A stretch of DNA of 43,676 nt from an uncultured Verrucomicrobia subdivision 3 bacterium (GTDB taxonomy: Bacteria > Verrucomicrobiota > Verrucomicrobiia > Limisphaerales > UBA11358), in the NCBI GenBank assembly GCA_903884535.1, contig CAISEZ010000041.1:1-43676 (forward strand), given 5' to 3'. Positions 7,499 through 15,835 of this stretch are shown piece after piece (the stretch's first letter is position 1; every line of letters begins with the position of its first letter). A program made the translations under genes and the position numbers. The notes below the pieces were generated by a model, which was not told the origin of the DNA, made no database searches, and saw only the letters and a program-made list of their open reading frames with translations.

Positions 7499-7714
7499 AT
7501 GAAAGAAGAACATATTGAAGTCGAAGGCTGCGTCACGACGGTTTTGCCCGGAACCATGTTCCGCGTCGAACTCACGAACAAGCACCTCGTCCTCGCCACC
7601 ATTTGCGGCAAGATGCGCAAACGCTGGGTGCGCCTGACCGTGGGCGACCGCGTGAAAATGGAGATGTCGCCCTACGACCTCAACAAGGCGCGCATCGTCT
7701 GGCGGCTCAAATAA
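7499..7714 (+). CDS. infA: Translation initiation factor IF-1
   Basis: The 71-residue OB-fold protein matches IF-1 along its whole length, with GTMFRVEL near residue 18, [10 protein letters not shown] near 38 and [10 protein letters not shown] near 59. IF-1 binds the 30S A site during initiation. It is slightly divergent from the commonest form (for instance [12 protein letters not shown]), so it may be a second copy rather than the only infA in the genome. It lies outside a ribosomal protein operon, between an RRM gene and a DEAD-box helicase gene. Confidence 0.93.
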   Translation: MKEEHIEVEGCVTTVLPGTMFRVELTNKHLVLATICGKMRKRWVRLTVGDRVKMEMSPYDLNKARIVWRLK

Positions 7715-7795
7715 TTTCTTCCGCCGGTTCCGTTTTTTCCATCCCTTGCTTTAGGCGTGCTTAACCGCGCTGAAAAGTTTATTCTCAATTTTCCT

Positions 7796-9223
7796 ATGTC
7801 ATTTAGTGCTCTGGGTCTCGACCCCAAAATTTTACAGGCCGTTCAAGAAGCCGGTTACACCGAGCCGACGCCCATACAGGCGCAGGCCATCCCGCAGATT
7901 CTGGCCGGTCATGATTTGATCGGCATCGCGCAAACCGGCACCGGCAAAACCGCCGCGTTCACGCTGCCGATGCTCACCAAGCTCGCCGCCGTCATCGGCG
8001 ACGGCAAAACGCGCGGCACTCGCGCGCTCATTCTCGCGCCCACGCGCGAACTCGTCGTGCAGATTCATGACAATGTCAGAGCTTACGGCAAGCATTTGCC
8101 GTTGCGCGTCGCCACCATTTTCGGCGGCGTTGGCGAACATCCGCAAATTGACGCGCTCCGCGCCGGCACGCATTTGATTATCGCCTGCCCCGGCCGTTTG
8201 ATGGATTTGATGCAGCGTCGCTACGCCGATTTTTCGCAGTTGCAATATCTCGTGCTCGACGAAGCCGACCGCATGTTGGACATGGGATTTATTCCGGCCA
8301 TTCGTCAGATCGTCCGCTCGCTGCCACAAAAACGGCAGACGCTTTTGTTCTCCGCGACGCTCTCGAAAGAAATCGAAACGCTCACGCACGAATTTCAGCG
8401 CGCGCCTAAAATTGTGCAAATCGGTCGCCGCGCGAATCCGGCGGAAACCGTGACGCAATTGATTTACGAAGTGCCGAAACATTTGAAGCCCGCGTTGCTC
8501 TCGCATCTGCTCAAAGATCCGGCGATGAACATGGTGCTCGTTTTTTCGCGCATGAAACACGCCGCCGACCGCGTCGCGCGCAACCTGGAACAGCAAGGCA
8601 TCAAGACCGCCACGCTACATTCCAACCGCTCGCAAAACCAGCGGCTCAAGGCGTTGAAAGACTTCAAATCCGGCGCCGTGCGCGTGCTCGTGGCGACGGA
8701 CATTGCCGCGCGCGGCATTGACGTGGACGGCATTTCGCACGTGGTGAATTACGATTTTCCGATGCAGGCCGAAGATTATGTTCATCGCATCGGCCGCACC
8801 GGTCGCGCGCATGCCGTCGGTGATGCAATTAGTTTTGTCACGCACGAAGATCAAGGCGAACTCCGCGCGCTTGAGCGCTTCATTGGTCGCGGTATCGTGC
8901 GCAAAAAAGCGGAAGGCTTTAATTATTCCGCCTCGCCGCCGCCGTTCAATCCGATGGATGAAGAACGCCGCCGTCCGCAGCATCAGCAACGCGGCCAGCG
9001 TCCGCCGCGCAATCAGCAGCGCTCGCACGGCTCGCAACATTCCTCGTCACAACCGCGTTCATCGCAAGGTGGTCGTCCGCAATCGGGTGGCGGCCGGCCC
9101 CAATCTGGCGGCGGCAACCGTCCGCAACAGCCGGCCAGCGGAAATCGCGAAGGTGCGAATTTGCGGAACTTTGCCGGTCGCCCGCCGCTGCCCAGCACCA
9201 GCCGCAGTTATGGTCTGCGTTAA
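7796..9223 (+). CDS. DEAD-box ATP-dependent RNA helicase (RhlE-like)
   Basis: The ATG at 7796 (MSFSALGLDPKILQAVQEAG) fits the family start better than the in-frame 7757 codon. The 475-residue protein has the full motif set: Q motif GYTEPTPIQ, motif I AQTGTGKT, Ia PTREL, II DEAD (LDEADRMLDMGF), III SAT, IV-VI including ATDIAARGIDV and HRIGRTGRA. After residue 380 there is a low-complexity Gln/Arg/Gly/Ser tail, typical of RhlE-type helicases and likely to bind RNA. It would unwind RNA duplexes in ribosome assembly or mRNA decay. It starts 81 bases after infA on the same strand. Confidence 0.92.
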   Translation: MSFSALGLDPKILQAVQEAGYTEPTPIQAQAIPQILAGHDLIGIAQTGTGKTAAFTLPMLTKLAAVIGDGKTRGTRALILAPTRELVVQIHDNVRAYGKHLPLRVATIFGGVGEHPQIDALRAGTHLIIACPGRLMDLMQRRYADFSQLQYLVLDEADRMLDMGFIPAIRQIVRSLPQKRQTLLFSATLSKEIETLTHEFQRAPKIVQIGRRANPAETVTQLIYEVPKHLKPALLSHLLKDPAMNMVLVFSRMKHAADRVARNLEQQGIKTATLHSNRSQNQRLKALKDFKSGAVRVLVATDIAARGIDVDGISHVVNYDFPMQAEDYVHRIGRTGRAHAVGDAISFVTHEDQGELRALERFIGRGIVRKKAEGFNYSASPPPFNPMDEERRRPQHQQRGQRPPRNQQRSHGSQHSSSQPRSSQGGRPQSGGGRPQSGGGNRPQQPASGNREGANLRNFAGRPPLPSTSRSYGLR

Positions 9224-9247
9224 TTTTTCAGCTTGATTAAGTGGATG

Positions 9248-9284
9248 GCGGGCGGCAGTCGTCTTTCCAGCCCGCTTGATTTAT
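9248..9284 (+). terminator. Possible terminator after the helicase gene
   Basis: A GCGGGC / GCCCGC stem with a 16-base loop, followed by TTGATTTATT, lies 24 bases after the helicase stop. The T tract is interrupted, so the call is tentative. Confidence 0.4.
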
Positions 9285-9327
9285 TGACTGCGGAAGTTCT
9301 GCACACAGGCGCCGCTACTTCAAACCG

Positions 9328-9492
9328 TCAATGATGTTTGTGCTGCGGCCGCTTCTTGTGAGTTTTTTTGCGGTGGCGATGGGTGTCAATGACGGAAAAG
9401 CAAAAAACGATCACCCCGCCCACCAACAGCACGATGAGCATTGGTTTATAGCGCCAGATCGTTTCGATGAATTTGGACAGATCCGATTCCAT
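9328..9492 (-). CDS. Small single-pass membrane protein with His/Lys-rich tail (54 aa)
   Basis: The ORF starting at the ATG at 9492 encodes MESDLSKFIETIWRYKP, then one transmembrane helix (about residues 17-36), then a cytosolic or periplasmic tail dominated by His, Lys and Arg (HRHRKKTHKKRPQHKHH). Layout is sensible for a real small membrane protein, and the tail could bind metal or nucleic acid. No family was recognised. It lies between the helicase and the divergent trhO-rluA gene. Confidence 0.5.
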   Translation of the reverse strand: MESDLSKFIETIWRYKPMLIVLLVGGVIVFCFSVIDTHRHRKKTHKKRPQHKHH

Positions 9493-9637
9493 GCCAGTTG
9501 AGATTATACCACATCCATCGAAAAAGTGGAAATAATCCCGTTGCGGCGAACTGGCACGGGGCAAGACCGGCATTTCGCCTGGCCAGCATCTAAAAGTGGC
9601 GGGCATCAAAATTTCCGCTATCCTGCCACGCGTTTCG

Positions 9638-11437
9638 ATGAAAAAGATTGTCAACATTGCCGCCTACAAATTTGCCCCGCTGCCGGAGCTGCGACTGCTG
9701 CGACCGCGTTTGCTCGCGTTGTGCCAGGGCTGGGAGCTCAAAGGCACAATTCTTTTGAGCGTCGAAGGCATCAATCTTTTTGTCGCGGGCGAACGCGAAA
9801 AAATAGATTTGCTGCTCGCCGAATTGCGCCGCCTGCCCGGGCTGAAAAATTTGACCGTGAAAGTGAGCGAGACGGAACCTCAGCCGTTCACGCGGATGCT
9901 GGTGCGGATCAAAAAAGAAATCATCGCGTTTGGCGTCGAAGGTATCAATCCGGGCCAGTGCACCTCACCCAAACTCGCGGCGACGGAATTGAAACAGTGG
10001 CTCGACGAAGGCCGGCCGGTGACGCTGCTCGACACGCGCAACGATTACGAGGTGAAGCTCGGCACGTTCAAGAATGCGCTGACCGTCGACATTGACCATT
10101 TCCGCGAATTTCCCGCCGCCGTGCGCCAGCTGCCGCCCGCTTTGAAAGAGCAGCCCATCGTGATGTTTTGCACCGGCGGCATCCGCTGCGAAAAGGCCGG
10201 GCCGTTCATGGAGCGCGAAGGGTTTAAAAATATTTTCCAGCTCGACGGCGGCATTTTGAAATATTTTGAAGACTGCGGCGGCGCGCATTACGACGGCGAA
10301 TGTTTTGTGTTCGACCAGCGCGTCGGCCTCGATCCGAGTTTGCACGAAACCGAATCCGTTCAATGTTTTCAATGCCAGACGCCGTTGAGCCTGGCCGACC
10401 AGAAAGACGCGCGCTACGTTCCCAACCTGTCGTGTCCGTTTTGTTTCAAGACGCCGGCCGAGCAGATGGCGCTGACCATCGCGGAGCGGCATGCGGCGAT
10501 CCGCCGTGCCACCACGCCGATGCCCGGCTGCATGCCCACCGACAATTTCAAGCACGTCAACGTGCCGGAAGATTGCGACGGTAAGACCTTGCTCGAAGCG
10601 CTGTGCCGCGTGGTGAAACATCTGCCGGCCGCGCATTGGGAAAGTGAATGCGCGCTGGGCCTCGTGTTGAACCTCCAGCTTGAACCGGTCGCCGCCGATA
10701 AAATCGTCCGCGCCGGCGAGCGGTATCTGCACAAATTTCCCAATGCCGTCGAGCCGGACGTGAACGGGCGCGTGGAAATATTGCATGAGGACGAGGCGCT
10801 GATCGTGCTGAACAAACCCGCGCCGCTGCCGATTCATTCCGGCGGAAGGTTTTATCGCAACACGCTTCAGCACATTCTCAACGAAGTTTATTATCCGCAG
10901 AAACCGCATCCGGCGCATCGGTTGGACGCGAACACGACCGGCGTGATGCTGGTCACGCGCACGCGGCATTTCGCCGGAAAATTGCAGCCGCAATTCGCGA
11001 ACGGAGGCGTGGAGAAACTTTATCTCGTCCGGGTGCAAGGCCAGCCGGAAAAAAATGAATTCAGTTGCGACGCGCCCATCAGTGCCGTCTCCGGCGAACT
11101 CGGCTCGCGCAAAGTGGATGAGGAAGCCGGCCTCGATGCGCGCACGGAATTCCGCTTGCTCCAAAAAAATGCCGACGGCACCGCGTTGCTTGAAGCCCGG
11201 CCGCTCACCGGCCGCACGAATCAAATCCGCATTCACCTCTGGCATCTGGGTTTTCCCATCGTCGGCGATCCGGTTTATCTGCCCGGCAAAAAAAATGGCG
11301 TCATGCAGACCTTGGGCGTGGACGAACTGCCGCTGTGCCTGCACGCGTGGAAAATTTCCTGCACGCATCCGCTGACCAAATTGCCGGTGGAATTCACCGC
11401 GCCACCACCGGCGTGGGCAGCCAAGTTATTCGAGTAA
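9638..11437 (+). CDS. trhO: TrhO rhodanese-type tRNA hydroxylase fused to RluA-type pseudouridine synthase
   Basis: The 599-residue protein from the ATG at 9638 is a two-enzyme fusion. Residues 1-305 match TrhO/YceA: an acylphosphatase-like N-terminal domain, then a rhodanese domain with LLDTRNDYEVKLGTF and catalytic Cys in MFCTGGIRCEKA near residue 180, then the four-cysteine motif CFQC...CPFC. TrhO hydroxylates U34 of tRNA (ho5U). Residues about 370-599 match RluA/RsuA-superfamily pseudouridine synthases, with the catalytic Asp in HRLDANTTGV near residue 430 and GRTNQIRIHL near 526. The linker of about 65 residues contains MPTDNFKHVNVP and is of unknown nature. Both halves look intact. The substrate of the pseudouridine half is not predictable from sequence. 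Confidence 0.9.
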   Translation: MKKIVNIAAYKFAPLPELRLLRPRLLALCQGWELKGTILLSVEGINLFVAGEREKIDLLLAELRRLPGLKNLTVKVSETEPQPFTRMLVRIKKEIIAFGVEGINPGQCTSPKLAATELKQWLDEGRPVTLLDTRNDYEVKLGTFKNALTVDIDHFREFPAAVRQLPPALKEQPIVMFCTGGIRCEKAGPFMEREGFKNIFQLDGGILKYFEDCGGAHYDGECFVFDQRVGLDPSLHETESVQCFQCQTPLSLADQKDARYVPNLSCPFCFKTPAEQMALTIAERHAAIRRATTPMPGCMPTDNFKHVNVPEDCDGKTLLEALCRVVKHLPAAHWESECALGLVLNLQLEPVAADKIVRAGERYLHKFPNAVEPDVNGRVEILHEDEALIVLNKPAPLPIHSGGRFYRNTLQHILNEVYYPQKPHPAHRLDANTTGVMLVTRTRHFAGKLQPQFANGGVEKLYLVRVQGQPEKNEFSCDAPISAVSGELGSRKVDEEAGLDARTEFRLLQKNADGTALLEARPLTGRTNQIRIHLWHLGFPIVGDPVYLPGKKNGVMQTLGVDELPLCLHAWKISCTHPLTKLPVEFTAPPPAWAAKLFE

Positions 11438-11465
11438 AAATTAAACCGTGGATTATTTGGTCCGT

Positions 11466-11491
11466 TTAAATTTTAATTACTTAAATTTTAA
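11466..11491. repeat. Two direct copies of TTAAATTTTAA
   Basis: The 11-base A/T word occurs twice, 15 bases apart, in the 63-base gap before the methyltransferase start. It stands out in a GC-rich neighbourhood and may be part of a promoter or regulator site for that gene. Confidence 0.5.
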
Positions 11492-11500
11492 ACCCAAGTT

Positions 11501-12412
11501 ATGGCCGATCAGCCTCATTCCGCCGAACTGTTCGGCGAGCAGCGCGATTTCTGGTGGAACCGCGACTTTCTTGATCTCATGGCTGTGCGCTGGCGGTTGA
11601 GCGAAGCCGCCTCGCTTGCCGACATCGGCTGCGGCCTCGGCCACTGGTCGCGGTTGCTTTATCCGTATCTGCGGCCGCCCGCGCGGTTCGCCGGCGTTGA
11701 TCGTGAACCGCGCTGGGTTGCCGAAGCGCCGGAAAAATTTCGTCGCGCCTTCCCGCACGTTGCGCCGGAATTAATTTCCTTCCACCAAGGTGACGCCATC
11801 AAGCTGCCGCTCGCCGATGACAGTTTCGATGTCGTCACCTGCCAGACCGTGCTCATGCACCTGGCGCAGCCCCTCGATGCGTTGCGCGAAATGCTGCGCA
11901 TCTTGCGTCCCGGCGGTCTGCTCATTTGCGTCGAGCCGAATAATTTCTGGAACTATCTTGCCTTCACCTCGCTCACCGAAAGCGAACCGGTGGAGATCTG
12001 GGTGCGCCGTTTTGAATTCTGGCTGCGGCAGCATCGGGGCCGGTTGGCCGCCGGCCGGGGTAATCATAGCCTCGGCGATTTGTTGCCCGGATATTTTGCC
12101 CAGCTTGGAATGCGCGACATCGCTGTTTATCAAAACGACCGGCCCGCGCCGCTCTTTCCGCCCTACGCCAACCCGGATCAAAAAGCTCTGGTCGAACAGG
12201 ATCGCCAGTGGAAAAGTTCTGCGACCGGCCCGTGGAACAAAGAAGATATGCGCGAACTTTTTATGCGCGGCGGCGGTGATGAATCATTTTTTGAAACGGT
12301 CTTTGCCGACATTGTTAAAAAATATCACTCCGAACAACAGGCCATTGCCGCAGGCCATTTTCACGCCGCTTTCGGCAATATCAACTACCTCGTCTCGGCG
12401 CGAAAACCTTGA
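11501..12412 (+). CDS. Class I SAM-dependent methyltransferase
   Basis: The 303-residue cytosolic protein has a Rossmann methyltransferase core with motif I ADIGCGLGHW near residue 40, an acidic residue in AGVDREPRW near 67, motif II/III region DDSFDVVTCQTVLMHL near 106, and LRPGGLLICVEPN near 137. The C-terminal 130 residues are a lid or substrate region without recognised features. The substrate is unknown. It lies between the trhO-rluA gene and a decayed copy of the end of that gene, so it may have arrived with a local duplication. Confidence 0.8.
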   Translation: MADQPHSAELFGEQRDFWWNRDFLDLMAVRWRLSEAASLADIGCGLGHWSRLLYPYLRPPARFAGVDREPRWVAEAPEKFRRAFPHVAPELISFHQGDAIKLPLADDSFDVVTCQTVLMHLAQPLDALREMLRILRPGGLLICVEPNNFWNYLAFTSLTESEPVEIWVRRFEFWLRQHRGRLAAGRGNHSLGDLLPGYFAQLGMRDIAVYQNDRPAPLFPPYANPDQKALVEQDRQWKSSATGPWNKEDMRELFMRGGGDESFFETVFADIVKKYHSEQQAIAAGHFHAAFGNINYLVSARKP

Positions 12413-12506
12413 GCGATTGAGTGCCGAAACCGCATTCGCGTTGCGTTGGAATTTGAATTAAACTGACGGCATCAAAGAGACTCAGACCATCGAACGGATT
12501 GATTCA

Positions 12507-12738
12507 GCCGGCCACACCCATCAAATCCGCAATTACCTCTGGTATCTGGGTTCTCCCATTGTGGTTTATTTGCCGGGCAAAAAATGGTGTCATGCCGACA
12601 CTGGGCGTGGACGAGCGGCCGTTGTGCCTGCATGCGTGGAAAATTTTCTGCACGCATCCGCTGACCAAGCTGCTGGTGGAATTCACCGCGCTGCCGTCGG
12701 ATTGGGTGAGGAATATTTCGTCAGAACAAATCCTGTAA
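12507..12738 (+). pseudogene. Decayed 3' fragment of an RluA-type pseudouridine synthase gene
   Basis: This stretch aligns by eye with 11213-11430 of the fusion gene: GHTHQIRNYLWYLG corresponds to GRTNQIRIHLWHLG, and TLGVDERPLCLHAWKIFCTH to TLGVDELPLCLHAWKISCTH. It has lost nine bases near the VGDPVYLPG position, and the run of eight A residues is reduced to six, which shifts the frame. Nothing of the catalytic domain upstream remains. It is therefore a dead remnant, either of a local duplication or of a separate paralogue. Confidence 0.8.
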
Positions 12739-12806
12739 ACTTATTCGCTTTGGCATCGGAGAATGCGCTGCGGTTTCAGGAATCCGGAAGCCTTTTCTTT
12801 TTTGCT

Positions 12807-13286
12807 TCAAACTCGGCTGGCGAGCAACCTTGTGAAGCGGGCACGGTTGTAACGGAGCGCGAGAATACAGGGGAAATTCACCGCCCAAGCCACGGCGGCG
12901 TTTACCAGCACGCCCCACCACGGATTCCAGATGCAGAAGACTGGCAAAGTCAACAACGCTAGCCAGTGGACGATTTCGCCGCGCCAGGTTTCACACAAAA
13001 ACCGTTCCAGATATTCCGGTGAGGCATTGTGCAGTCGAGCCTTCGCAAAGCCGCCGCGAAACATTCGGGAGGCATCGGGCAGCAGACCCTTCCAATGCTT
13101 GATGCCGCAGACGCGCTCATAAAACCGTCCGTCGCGTTCCCAACTTCGGGGCCGGGCCAGGATATGGCGATAATTAAAGCGTTCGGCGGCGAGTTGCGTG
13201 AACGACCACGCCAACCCGAACTGAATCACCAGCCAGGCGATGAAGTTGAGCGCGATGATCCACGCGATGGGCAGTTCAATCAGCAC
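12807..13286 (-). CDS. crtO: CrtO-type carotenoid (glycosyl-diaponeurosporenoate) acyltransferase
   Basis: The 159-residue membrane protein has three or four hydrophobic segments and the CrtO pattern: WERDGRFYERVCGIKHWKGLLPDASRMF-like centre (residues about 49-76), ASPEYLERFLCETWRGEIVHW, then two C-terminal membrane helices. In Staphylococcus aureus CrtO (165 residues) puts a fatty acyl group on the glucose of glycosyl-diaponeurosporenoate, the last step of staphyloxanthin synthesis. The likely GTG start at 13286 overlaps the end of crtQ by 11 bases, so translation is coupled. It is the last gene of the minus-strand operon. Confidence 0.8.
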   Translation of the reverse strand: MLIELPIAWIIALNFIAWLVIQFGLAWSFTQLAAERFNYRHILARPRSWERDGRFYERVCGIKHWKGLLPDASRMFRGGFAKARLHNASPEYLERFLCETWRGEIVHWLALLTLPVFCIWNPWWGVLVNAAVAWAVNFPCILALRYNRARFTRLLASRV

Positions 13287-14358
13287 GGATATTGCGTCCT
13301 TTCCAACTCACCGTTTTGCCCGCGCGCAAAACGGACCGGGCAAATACGGCGAAGAAAAATAACACCAACACCGGATAAAAAATGGCGGCGCTCCAATGAA
13401 AGGTCCCCGCGCGGCGCAACAGCCAGCCGACCTGCGCCACGCATAGCCCATAGACCGCAAACCAGGCCTGCGGCTTGGCTAGCGTGAAGACGGCAATGGG
13501 CGTGAAAAAAAGTCCGCCCAGCCAAACAATGATCAGCAGCAAAATCGGCCCAGGCGTCTGCCCCGCGCCGGAAGCGAAACCTTTTGTCCAGCCTTCCACA
13601 AGCTGACGCCAATTTTCGGGATACATGCGAAAAGAAAACACGCCGCGCCCGCAACGGCAGCGCAGCGGCACCCGGGCGGCTTTCAACTGTTTCGAGAGCC
13701 AGAAATTTTCGAGGATGCGGCCCTTCACGCTTTCGTGTCCGCCAACCTTTTGGTAAGCGGCGCAGTCAATGAGCAGAAACTGTCCGAGCAAACCGCGCTG
13801 CGGATACCGGTCGCCGAGCAGCGTAAACGCGCTTGTGCCGGCCAACATTACCAAATTAAAAAAAGCGGAGAATTGTTCGTGAAAATCTCCAACCGCGTGA
13901 TACGGCGCCACGGAGAGCGCCCCGCTGTTGCCAACGGGAAATTCTGTGAGCACGCGCGCCAGTCCATCCGGTTCAAACCAGGTGTCCGCGTCAAGAAAAA
14001 GGAAATAATATCCCGTTGCGGCCTGTGCTCCTTGATGGCATGCCCAAGTCTTGCCGCGCCAATTTTCCGGCAGCGGCTGTGACGTGACGACCCGCGCTCC
14101 GTTTTGGCGGGCGACTTCGGCCGTGTGATCGGTGGAAGCATCGTCCACGACAATAATTTCTTTCGGCTGGACGGATTGGCCGGCGAGCGAGCGAAGCAGC
14201 TTCGGCAGGTTTTTCTCCTCGTTGCGCGCCGGGATGATGACGGAAAGCTGGTCGCCTGAAACCGGTGCGCTTGGGTTGGCTTCGTTACAGCCGCGCAGCC
14301 GGCCGAGCACCAGAAAGCCTGCCGCCCATTGCGCCAGCGTGACCAGGAGTAGAATCAT
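13276..14358 (-). CDS. crtQ: CrtQ-type family 2 carotenoid glycosyltransferase
   Basis: The ATG at 14358 forms an ATGA overlap with the crtP stop and gives 360 residues. An N-terminal membrane helix precedes a GT-A domain with LSVIIPARNEEKNLPKLL (about residues 39-56), VVDDASTDHT near 71 and the metal-binding FLDADTW near 122; three hydrophobic segments follow at the C-terminus. Size and layout match S. aureus CrtQ (375 residues), which glucosylates 4,4'-diaponeurosporenoate. It works at the cytoplasmic membrane. The neighbours crtP and crtO make the carotenoid substrate likely; family alone would not. Confidence 0.85.
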   Translation of the reverse strand: MILLLVTLAQWAAGFLVLGRLRGCNEANPSAPVSGDQLSVIIPARNEEKNLPKLLRSLAGQSVQPKEIIVVDDASTDHTAEVARQNGARVVTSQPLPENWRGKTWACHQGAQAATGYYFLFLDADTWFEPDGLARVLTEFPVGNSGALSVAPYHAVGDFHEQFSAFFNLVMLAGTSAFTLLGDRYPQRGLLGQFLLIDCAAYQKVGGHESVKGRILENFWLSKQLKAARVPLRCRCGRGVFSFRMYPENWRQLVEGWTKGFASGAGQTPGPILLLIIVWLGGLFFTPIAVFTLAKPQAWFAVYGLCVAQVGWLLRRAGTFHWSAAIFYPVLVLFFFAVFARSVLRAGKTVSWKGRNIRAD

Positions 14359-15833
14359 CGGTCCCACGCAACGATTTTTTTGGCGACGTTCTGGCCGCAC
14401 AGCACCACCATCGGCATCCCGCCACCGGGATTCACCGAGCCGCCTACGAAAAACAGATTGGGGTAGAGCGTGCTTTGTTTCGGCGCTTTGAACGCGAGAT
14501 TTTTCCAGCGGTCGCTCACGACGCCGTAAATCGAACCTTTGTTGGAATTGTATTTCGCGCGAATATCGAGCGGTGTCCAGACATGCTCAAAGACGACATG
14601 TTTGCGCAGGTCTTTCAAGCCCATGCGCTCTAGCTTGTCAATAATGCGCTCCTTGAATTTTAAATAATCTTCGCGCGTTAGCGGATGCTCGTCATCAATG
14701 TAGGGAATGTGCGGGAGAATCTTCAGGCAATCACAGCCAGCGGGTGCGACGGTCGGGTCGGTCTTCGACGCGGCGACGAGATAAATTGTCGGGTCGTCGG
14801 GCAGTTCGTGCTTTTGAAAAACCGTCTTAAAATGTTCGCGCTGGTGGTCGCTGAAAAAGAAATTGTGGTGCGCTAGTTGCGGATACTGGCAATCGAGTCC
14901 CAGATCGAGCACCAACCCGGAGCAGGCCGGCTCAAACTTCTTCTCCAGCGAGGCGATGAAGGTTTTATCCTCGCGCAATAATTTTTCGTAGGCGGGGATG
15001 AATTCCATATTCGACACGATGATGTCGGCGGCGTGAAAAATCCCATTCGCCACCAAGCCGGTGACCCGCTCGCCCTCGCGCCGGACTTCGCTGACCTCGG
15101 CGTTGAGATTGATTTTGATGCCCAGTTCGTCCATCAAGCGGCGCAGCCCGAGGGCGATGTGGTAAAGTCCGCCGTCCACATACCAGAGGTCGTAACGAAA
15201 TTGAATGGTCGGCAACGAATTCATAAACGCCGGCGCGCGATACGCCGACGAGCCGACGTATTTGATGAAGAAATCAAAAATGTCGCGGAAGTAACGTGTC
15301 TGGAGATGCGCTGCCACGCCCTGGTGCATCGAGCGGAACAGGTCGAATTTTAAAAACTTGAAAGCGCCATAGTGCTTCGCGAAATCCTGCCAGCGGTCGA
15401 GCCCTTGCTCGAAATAGCCGTCGTTGGTCAGGTCATAAAGGCCGGCGGAATATTTTAAAAAGCGCTCGATGTTTTCGGGCGGTTCACCCACTTTACGCGC
15501 CTCGGCGGCCATTTTTTCCGGCTCGGGATATAAATCCAGGGTGACGCCGTCCTCGAAAAAGTTCCGCCAGTGCGGCCGCAGCGGGCGAATGGAAAAGTAA
15601 TCGCTCATCTTTTTGCCGCTGCGCTCGAATAGCCGCTCGAAGATGTGCGGCAAAGTCAGAATAGACGGCCCCAAGTCAAAGGTGTAGCCGCGTTCCGAGA
15701 GCACATTCAGCTTGCCGCCGATCTGCGCGTTCTTCTCGAAAAGTTCAACGTCGTAGCCCGCCTGTTTCAGGGAGATGGCGGCGGACAATCCGCCCAAGCC
15801 TGCGCCGATGACAATAATTTTTTTGCCGCTCAT
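14355..15833 (-). CDS. crtP: CrtP-type diaponeurosporene/diapolycopene oxygenase (CrtNb)
   Basis: The 492-residue FAD protein starts at the ATG at 15833 with the dinucleotide-binding motif VIGAGLGGLSAA. Many long stretches agree with remembered S. aureus CrtP, such as FDLGPSILTLPHIFERLFE, FIKYVGSSAYRAPAFM, CQYPQLAHHNFFF, LPDDPTIYLV and VGGSVNPGGGMPMVVL, so it groups with the terminal-methyl oxidase rather than the desaturase. The reaction is oxidation of the terminal methyl group of a C30 carotene to an aldehyde. It lies 2 bases after the TPR gene and overlaps crtQ by 4 bases. Confidence 0.9.
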   Translation of the reverse strand: MSGKKIIVIGAGLGGLSAAISLKQAGYDVELFEKNAQIGGKLNVLSERGYTFDLGPSILTLPHIFERLFERSGKKMSDYFSIRPLRPHWRNFFEDGVTLDLYPEPEKMAAEARKVGEPPENIERFLKYSAGLYDLTNDGYFEQGLDRWQDFAKHYGAFKFLKFDLFRSMHQGVAAHLQTRYFRDIFDFFIKYVGSSAYRAPAFMNSLPTIQFRYDLWYVDGGLYHIALGLRRLMDELGIKINLNAEVSEVRREGERVTGLVANGIFHAADIIVSNMEFIPAYEKLLREDKTFIASLEKKFEPACSGLVLDLGLDCQYPQLAHHNFFFSDHQREHFKTVFQKHELPDDPTIYLVAASKTDPTVAPAGCDCLKILPHIPYIDDEHPLTREDYLKFKERIIDKLERMGLKDLRKHVVFEHVWTPLDIRAKYNSNKGSIYGVVSDRWKNLAFKAPKQSTLYPNLFFVGGSVNPGGGMPMVVLCGQNVAKKIVAWDR

Positions 15834-15835
15834 GT

